Of a stretch of DNA of 15,799 nt, positions 14,145 through 15,799 are shown in pieces. The DNA is taken from NCBI GenBank assembly GCA_029979145.1, contig JAPOIC010000018.1, positions 1 to 15,799 on the forward strand, read 5' to 3'. The translations under genes were made by a program, and so were the position numbers. Each line of letters opens with the position of its first letter. Position 1 is the first letter of the stretch. Origin of the DNA: Opitutaceae bacterium. GTDB lineage: Bacteria; Verrucomicrobiota; Verrucomicrobiia; Opitutales; Opitutaceae. The notes beneath the pieces are model-generated. The model saw only the letters and a program-made list of their open reading frames with translations, had not been told where the DNA came from and did no database searches.

Positions 14145-15365
14145 ATGAGCACGACCCCCGCTGCCGCCTCCCCGATCGTCACGCAACCCCTGCCCCTGCC
14201 GCGCCGCTGGGGCGAGGCTGAGCTCACCCGCCTCACCGCGATGGTGGATCAGCGCTCGTTGTTCTATTGGAAGGGCCCGCAGACCGAGGCCCTGCTCGCG
14301 GAGTTTCATAAGCACTACCCGTTCAAGCACGTCTTCCCCTGCTCGTCCGGCAGCGCCGCTCTGCACATCGCCGTCGCCGCCCTGCGCCTCAAGCCGGGTG
14401 ACGAGGTCATCGTCTCGCCCATCACCGACATGGGCTCAGTCATCGGCGTCCTTTACCAGCAAGGCGTACCGGTCTTCGCCGACCTCGACCCGCGCACCTA
14501 CAACATGGATCCGGAGTGCATCCGGCGCGCGATCACCCCGAAGACCCGCGCGATCATGGCCGTGCACCTCGCCGGCAACGCCTGCGACATGACCGCGATC
14601 AACGCCCTCGCCAAGGAACACGGCCTCGTCGTGATCGAGGACTGCGCGCAATCCTGGGGCTCGCGCCACCAAGGCACGCCCGTCGGCCTCATGGGCGACA
14701 TTGGTTGCTACTCGTTCAACGACTTTAAGCACGTCTCTTGCGGCGACGGCGGCATGGTCGGCACCAACCGCGAGGACTTCGGCAACGGCCTCTCCAAGTG
14801 GGGCGACAAGTGCTACGACCGCGTCTCCGGCACCCGCGACCCGGCGGAACTCGCGCCCAACTACCGCATGAGCGAACCGCTCTCGGCCGTGGCCGCCGCG
14901 CAGCTCACCAAGCTTGAGTCCATCGTCGCCCGCCGCGTCCACAACGGCAGCCGGCTCACCGCCGCCCTCGCCGACATCCCCGGCGTGCTCCCGCCCGTCA
15001 CGCGCCCCGGCGACACCCACAGCTACTGGTTCTACCTTTTCCGCCTCGACTTGCCGAAACTGCGCCTCGACCGCGCCGGTTTCGCCGAGGCCCTCAAGGC
15101 CCAGGGCGCCCCCGCCTCGCCGGGCTACATCCCGATGGCCGTCTATCAATACCAGGTTTTCCAGACCCACAATTTCTTCGGCGGCACCTGGCCCGCCCGC
15201 CTGCTCGGCGCCACAACCATGGACTACACCAAAGTCCGTTGCCCCATCGGCGAGGCCATCCTCGCCGACTGCATCGTCCTCCCGCTCAACGAGGCCATGA
15301 CCGACGACTATATCGACCAAGTCGCCGCCGCCATCCGCCACGTCGCCCGCGAAGCCGCGGTGTAA
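14145..15365 (+). CDS. DegT/DnrJ/EryC1/StrS-family PLP-dependent aminotransferase
   Basis: A 406-residue fold-type-I aminotransferase-like protein. Visible PLP features are the phosphate-binding SSGSAALH at about 67-74, IEDCAQSWGS with Asp 166 and Gln 169, and the Schiff-base Lys 195 in FNDFKHVSCGDGGM. The family transfers amino groups to keto-sugars, usually nucleotide-activated or cyclitol substrates. Two residues of the usual GEGG motif are changed (GDGG). It follows the amidohydrolase pair on the same strand after a 70-base gap with a palindrome, and could share their promoter. Its role beside catabolic genes is unclear; it may transaminate an amino-sugar or keto-inositol intermediate. 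The ATG follows a pyrimidine-rich leader with no Shine-Dalgarno sequence. Confidence 0.9.
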   Translation: MSTTPAAASPIVTQPLPLPRRWGEAELTRLTAMVDQRSLFYWKGPQTEALLAEFHKHYPFKHVFPCSSGSAALHIAVAALRLKPGDEVIVSPITDMGSVIGVLYQQGVPVFADLDPRTYNMDPECIRRAITPKTRAIMAVHLAGNACDMTAINALAKEHGLVVIEDCAQSWGSRHQGTPVGLMGDIGCYSFNDFKHVSCGDGGMVGTNREDFGNGLSKWGDKCYDRVSGTRDPAELAPNYRMSEPLSAVAAAQLTKLESIVARRVHNGSRLTAALADIPGVLPPVTRPGDTHSYWFYLFRLDLPKLRLDRAGFAEALKAQGAPASPGYIPMAVYQYQVFQTHNFFGGTWPARLLGATTMDYTKVRCPIGEAILADCIVLPLNEAMTDDYIDQVAAAIRHVAREAAV

Positions 15366-15378
15366 GCGCCAAGTCGCT

Positions 15379-15395
15379 CTTCGCGGTAAATTCCC
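15379..15395 (+). repeat. Left copy of a CTTCGCGGTRAAT repeat
   Basis: CTTCGCGGTAAATTCCC here closely matches CTTCGCGGTGAATCCCC at 15650-15666. The two copies bracket the small lipoprotein frame in direct orientation, 271 bases apart. Confidence 0.55.
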
Positions 15396-15405
15396 ACCGC
15401 CCCAC

Positions 15406-15627
15406 GTGTCTCGCGTGCGGGCAGCAACACAACTTCGCGTTTCCAGCCTCGTCAGCGCTGCCGTTCTCCTGTCGGCGCTCTTGCTCGCTGGTTGCGCTAG
15501 CCTGGCCCGGGGCGCGGCGGAAGAGCCCTAGCCATACCGGAAGGCCATGGCGGAGGGCCGCATGACGCCGTCTGACTACATGCAGAAGCGCGACGAGATT
15601 CGGCAGGCCTCTCAACCCGCAAAGTAG
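15406..15627 (+). pseudogene. Small lipoprotein gene interrupted by in-frame TAG
   Basis: From GTG at 15406 the frame encodes a lipoprotein signal: a basic n-region (SRVRAATQLR), a hydrophobic run (LVSAAVLLSALL) and the lipobox LAGC, with the modified Cys at residue 30. After 11 more residues a TAG occurs at 15529-15531. The same frame then continues with PYRKAMAEGRMTPSDYMQ, a charged helical segment typical of small envelope proteins, and ends at TAG 15625-15627. Full length would be 73 residues. No family is recognised with certainty. The start could also be GTG at 15415. No ribosome site is seen. It may be a decayed gene or an amber-readthrough gene; without readthrough only a 41-residue stub is made. 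Confidence 0.5.
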
Positions 15628-15631
15628 ACGC

Positions 15632-15666
15632 CTTCGCGCCCTTCGCGTGCTTCGCGGTGAATCCCC
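15632..15666 (+). repeat. Three tandem 9-base CTTCGCG units plus repeat tail
   Basis: CTTCGCGCC, CTTCGCGTG and CTTCGCGGT follow each other at 15632-15658 and run into GAATCCCC. The last unit and tail match the left copy at 15379-15395. This looks like a low-complexity dispersed intergenic repeat. Confidence 0.6.
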
Positions 15667-15712
15667 GGTGCCCCGGTCTTGCCCCCGGCGCCGGCCGACG
15701 TCACCTTTCGGC

Positions 15713-15799
15713 ATGCCCTGTCCCCCCCCGCCGCGCTTCGACTTCTGCCCCCGCCACGTGGACGCCCCCGCCACCCGCCACGTGGCCGTCGCCGCCACC
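15713..15799 (+). CDS. Possible start of a gene running off the window edge
   Basis: From the ATG at 15713 the frame stays open to the edge (29 codons, reading MPCPPPPRFDF then CPRHVDAPATRHV). All codons after the ATG but one end in G or C, while second positions include A and T, the pattern expected of real coding in this genome. No ribosome site or recognisable domain is visible, and the GC-rich stretch could keep a frame open by chance. The segment before it (15667-15712) shows nothing. Confidence 0.3.
   Translation, partial: MPCPPPPRFDFCPRHVDAPATRHVAVAAT

Overview
The window looks like a high-GC chromosome segment from a Verrucomicrobiota bacterium, probably Opitutaceae-like. This is inferred from gene content and style: a PEP-CTERM sorting tail, a short EF-Ts, start codons mostly without Shine-Dalgarno sequences, small palindromic intergenic repeats, and sugar-acid catabolic genes. 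No species can be named from the sequence alone.

Left part (1-4410): two overlapping + strand ATP-binding subunits of an oligopeptide/dipeptide ABC importer; the first is cut by the window edge. They converge on a minus-strand block made of rpsB, tsf, a DUF983 zinc-ribbon membrane protein and tRNA-Ser(CGA). A strong intrinsic terminator after tsf runs directly into the DUF983 start codon. Upstream of rpsB, facing the other way, lie a degenerate initiator-tRNA copy, an intact initiator tRNA-Met with unusual identity positions, its terminator, and the orphaned C-terminus of a PEP-CTERM protein.

Middle (4421-12477): seven tightly packed minus-strand genes form one apparent operon. In transcription order they are an extended SDR, a DHDPS/N-acetylneuraminate-lyase-like barrel, an M20 deacetylase/peptidase, an AGE-family epimerase, mannonate dehydratase (uxuA), a classical SDR, and a short NagA-like deacetylase. 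A TetR-family gene lies upstream on the same strand, and a perfect 8-4-8 inverted repeat (11760-11779), a good operator candidate, sits between it and the operon. The set mixes hexuronate steps (SDR, UxuA, possible KDG aldolase) with N-acetyl-amino-sugar steps (AGE, M20, NagA-like), so a GlcA/GlcNAc-type or N-acetylated sugar-acid substrate is a reasonable guess, not a demonstrated one.

Right part (12544-15799): divergent from tetR on the + strand are an amidohydrolase, a second amidohydrolase-like gene that has lost its metal ligands and carries an in-frame TAG, and a DegT-family aminotransferase. Beyond these is a small lipoprotein gene, also interrupted by an in-frame TAG and bracketed by short repeats, and then what may be the start of another gene at the edge. 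The most notable observations are the two in-frame amber codons within 1.7 kb, the mixed-function operon with its candidate operator, the terminator/ribosome-site overlap, and the unusual initiator tRNA beside a decayed copy.
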